In this document: piece after piece, positions 63,313-64,000 of the stretch
Numbering within the stretch: position 1 is the stretch's first letter
How the letters are laid out: every line of letters starts with the position of its first letter
Source: Pseudomonas sp. S04
GTDB taxonomy: Bacteria > Pseudomonadota > Gammaproteobacteria > Pseudomonadales > Pseudomonadaceae
NCBI RefSeq assembly: GCF_009834545.1
Contig: NZ_CP019427.1
Span: forward strand, 2,114,001 to 2,178,000
DNA: 64,000 bases
Reading direction: 5' to 3'
The notes under the pieces: generated by a model
The model's database searches: none
What the model saw: only the letters and a program-made list of their open reading frames with translations
Told to the model about the DNA's origin: nothing
Translations under genes and position numbers: made by a program

Positions 63313-64000
63313 GCCTGAAAGTCTTCCTCCCGAGTCTGTTGGCCGTGGCGCTTAGCGCCTGCGCCGTGGGCCCGGACTACAAGCCCCAGAACCTGGAGGC
63401 GGTCCATATCACGGCCGCCACCGATGGCGCCGTCGGGCAAAAGAATTTTGACCAGGCACGCTTTGAAGGCATCTGGTGGCAGCAATTTGAGGACCCGATC
63501 CTCAACCAACTGGTGACCCAGTCCTTGCAGGGCAACCGCGAACTGCAGGTCGCCTTTGCCCGGCTGCGGGCGGCCCGGGCAATTCACGATGACGCCAGCA
63601 ATGACGCCATGCCCACCATCACCAGCCGCGCCAGCAGTGACCAGGCCAAGGGCCAGATCCCAGGGCAAAGCACCCAGCGCGTGAAAAGTGAACGTTACGA
63701 CCTGGGCCTGGACATGGCCTGGGAGCTGGACCTGTTTGGGCGTATCCAGCGCAACCTAGAAGCCAGCGATGCCGACCAGCAGGCTGCCGATGCCGACCTC
63801 TACCAACTGCAAGTCAGCCTGATTGCCGAACTGGTGGACGCCTACGGCCAACTGCGCGGCGCCCAACTGCGGGAAAAAATCGCCCTGGCAAACCTGAACA
63901 ACCAGCAGGAGTCACGCAAGATCACCGAAAGCCTGCGTGATGCCGGGGTCGGCGATCAACTCGACGTGGTGCGCGCCGATGCGCGCCTGGCCTCGGTTGA
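63309..64000 (+). CDS. oprN: Outer-membrane efflux channel, OprN-like, 3'-truncated by window edge
   Basis: The first 230 residues of a NodT/OprM-type lipoprotein channel are visible. It has signal MSLKVFLPSLLAVALSAC with lipobox cysteine 18, then AVGPDYKPQ and WWQQFEDPILNQLV, the usual start of this family, and LGLDMAWELDLFGRIQRN. It forms the TolC-like exit duct for MexEF. The gene continues beyond the window. Confidence 0.93.
   Translation, partial: MSLKVFLPSLLAVALSACAVGPDYKPQNLEAVHITAATDGAVGQKNFDQARFEGIWWQQFEDPILNQLVTQSLQGNRELQVAFARLRAARAIHDDASNDAMPTITSRASSDQAKGQIPGQSTQRVKSERYDLGLDMAWELDLFGRIQRNLEASDADQQAADADLYQLQVSLIAELVDAYGQLRGAQLREKIALANLNNQQESRKITESLRDAGVGDQLDVVRADARLASV

Noticed and set aside
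1..64000. CRISPR arrays and complete insertion sequences
   Set aside because: No regularly spaced repeats and no transposase-like frame were seen.

Overview
The window is a stretch of a fluorescent-group Pseudomonas chromosome carrying a large integrative and conjugative element (ICE). The flanks are typical Pseudomonas core genes: the 3' part of pheT, then ihfA, a MerR-type regulator and tRNA-Pro(GGG) on the left (1-2293), and a mexE-mexF-oprN-like multidrug efflux operon on the right (58861-64000, last gene cut by the window edge). Both flanks have GC-rich Pseudomonas codon use.

Between them lies about 56 kb of accessory DNA. Region A (2294-18605) is a defence island. On the plus strand it has a very large GHKL ATPase/DUF3883 protein, a membrane protein of the putative phage abortive-infection family, and two DUF262/DUF1524 (GmrSD/SspE-like) proteins. 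Facing them on the minus strand is a complete dndBCDE operon for DNA phosphorothioate modification. No dndFGH restriction genes are present, so the neighbouring nuclease-like genes are the obvious candidates for the restriction half. dndA is also absent; in many Dnd loci a chromosomal IscS-type desulfurase replaces it.

Region B (18606-43376) is the conjugation module of a PFGI-1/genomic-island (MPF-G) class ICE, nearly all on the minus strand. It holds the MobH-type TraI relaxase, an ArdC-like antirestriction protein, TraG-N, the PFL_4711/4710 pair, the TraC/VirB4 ATPase, the PFL_4701-4705 core, a RAQPRD protein, an internal tyrosine-recombinase-like protein, PFL_4697, the TraD coupling protein, PFL_4695, a lytic transglycosylase, PFL_4693 and a PilL-N-like lipoprotein. 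Region C (43483-57182) is the maintenance and replication module: RadC, a DUF3577 protein, XRE regulator, topoisomerase III, SSB, DUF3158, PFL_4669, STY4528-like replication protein, DUF2857, ParB, ParA and an AlpA-like regulator. The last stretch (57183-58860) is AT-rich, almost gene-free and rich in repeats.

Two sequence-related leaders (22435-22578 and 45988-46129) show paired, compensating base changes. They sit upstream of the ArdC and DUF3577-RadC operons and match what is known of the radC RNA motif. Other striking structures are a 45-bp near-perfect palindrome at the end of the replication gene, a hairpin that buries the ribosome-binding site of the PilL-like gene, and inverted and direct repeats at the right end. 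No terminal integrase gene and no copy of the tRNA 3' end at the right side could be found, so the element's exact borders and mobility are uncertain.
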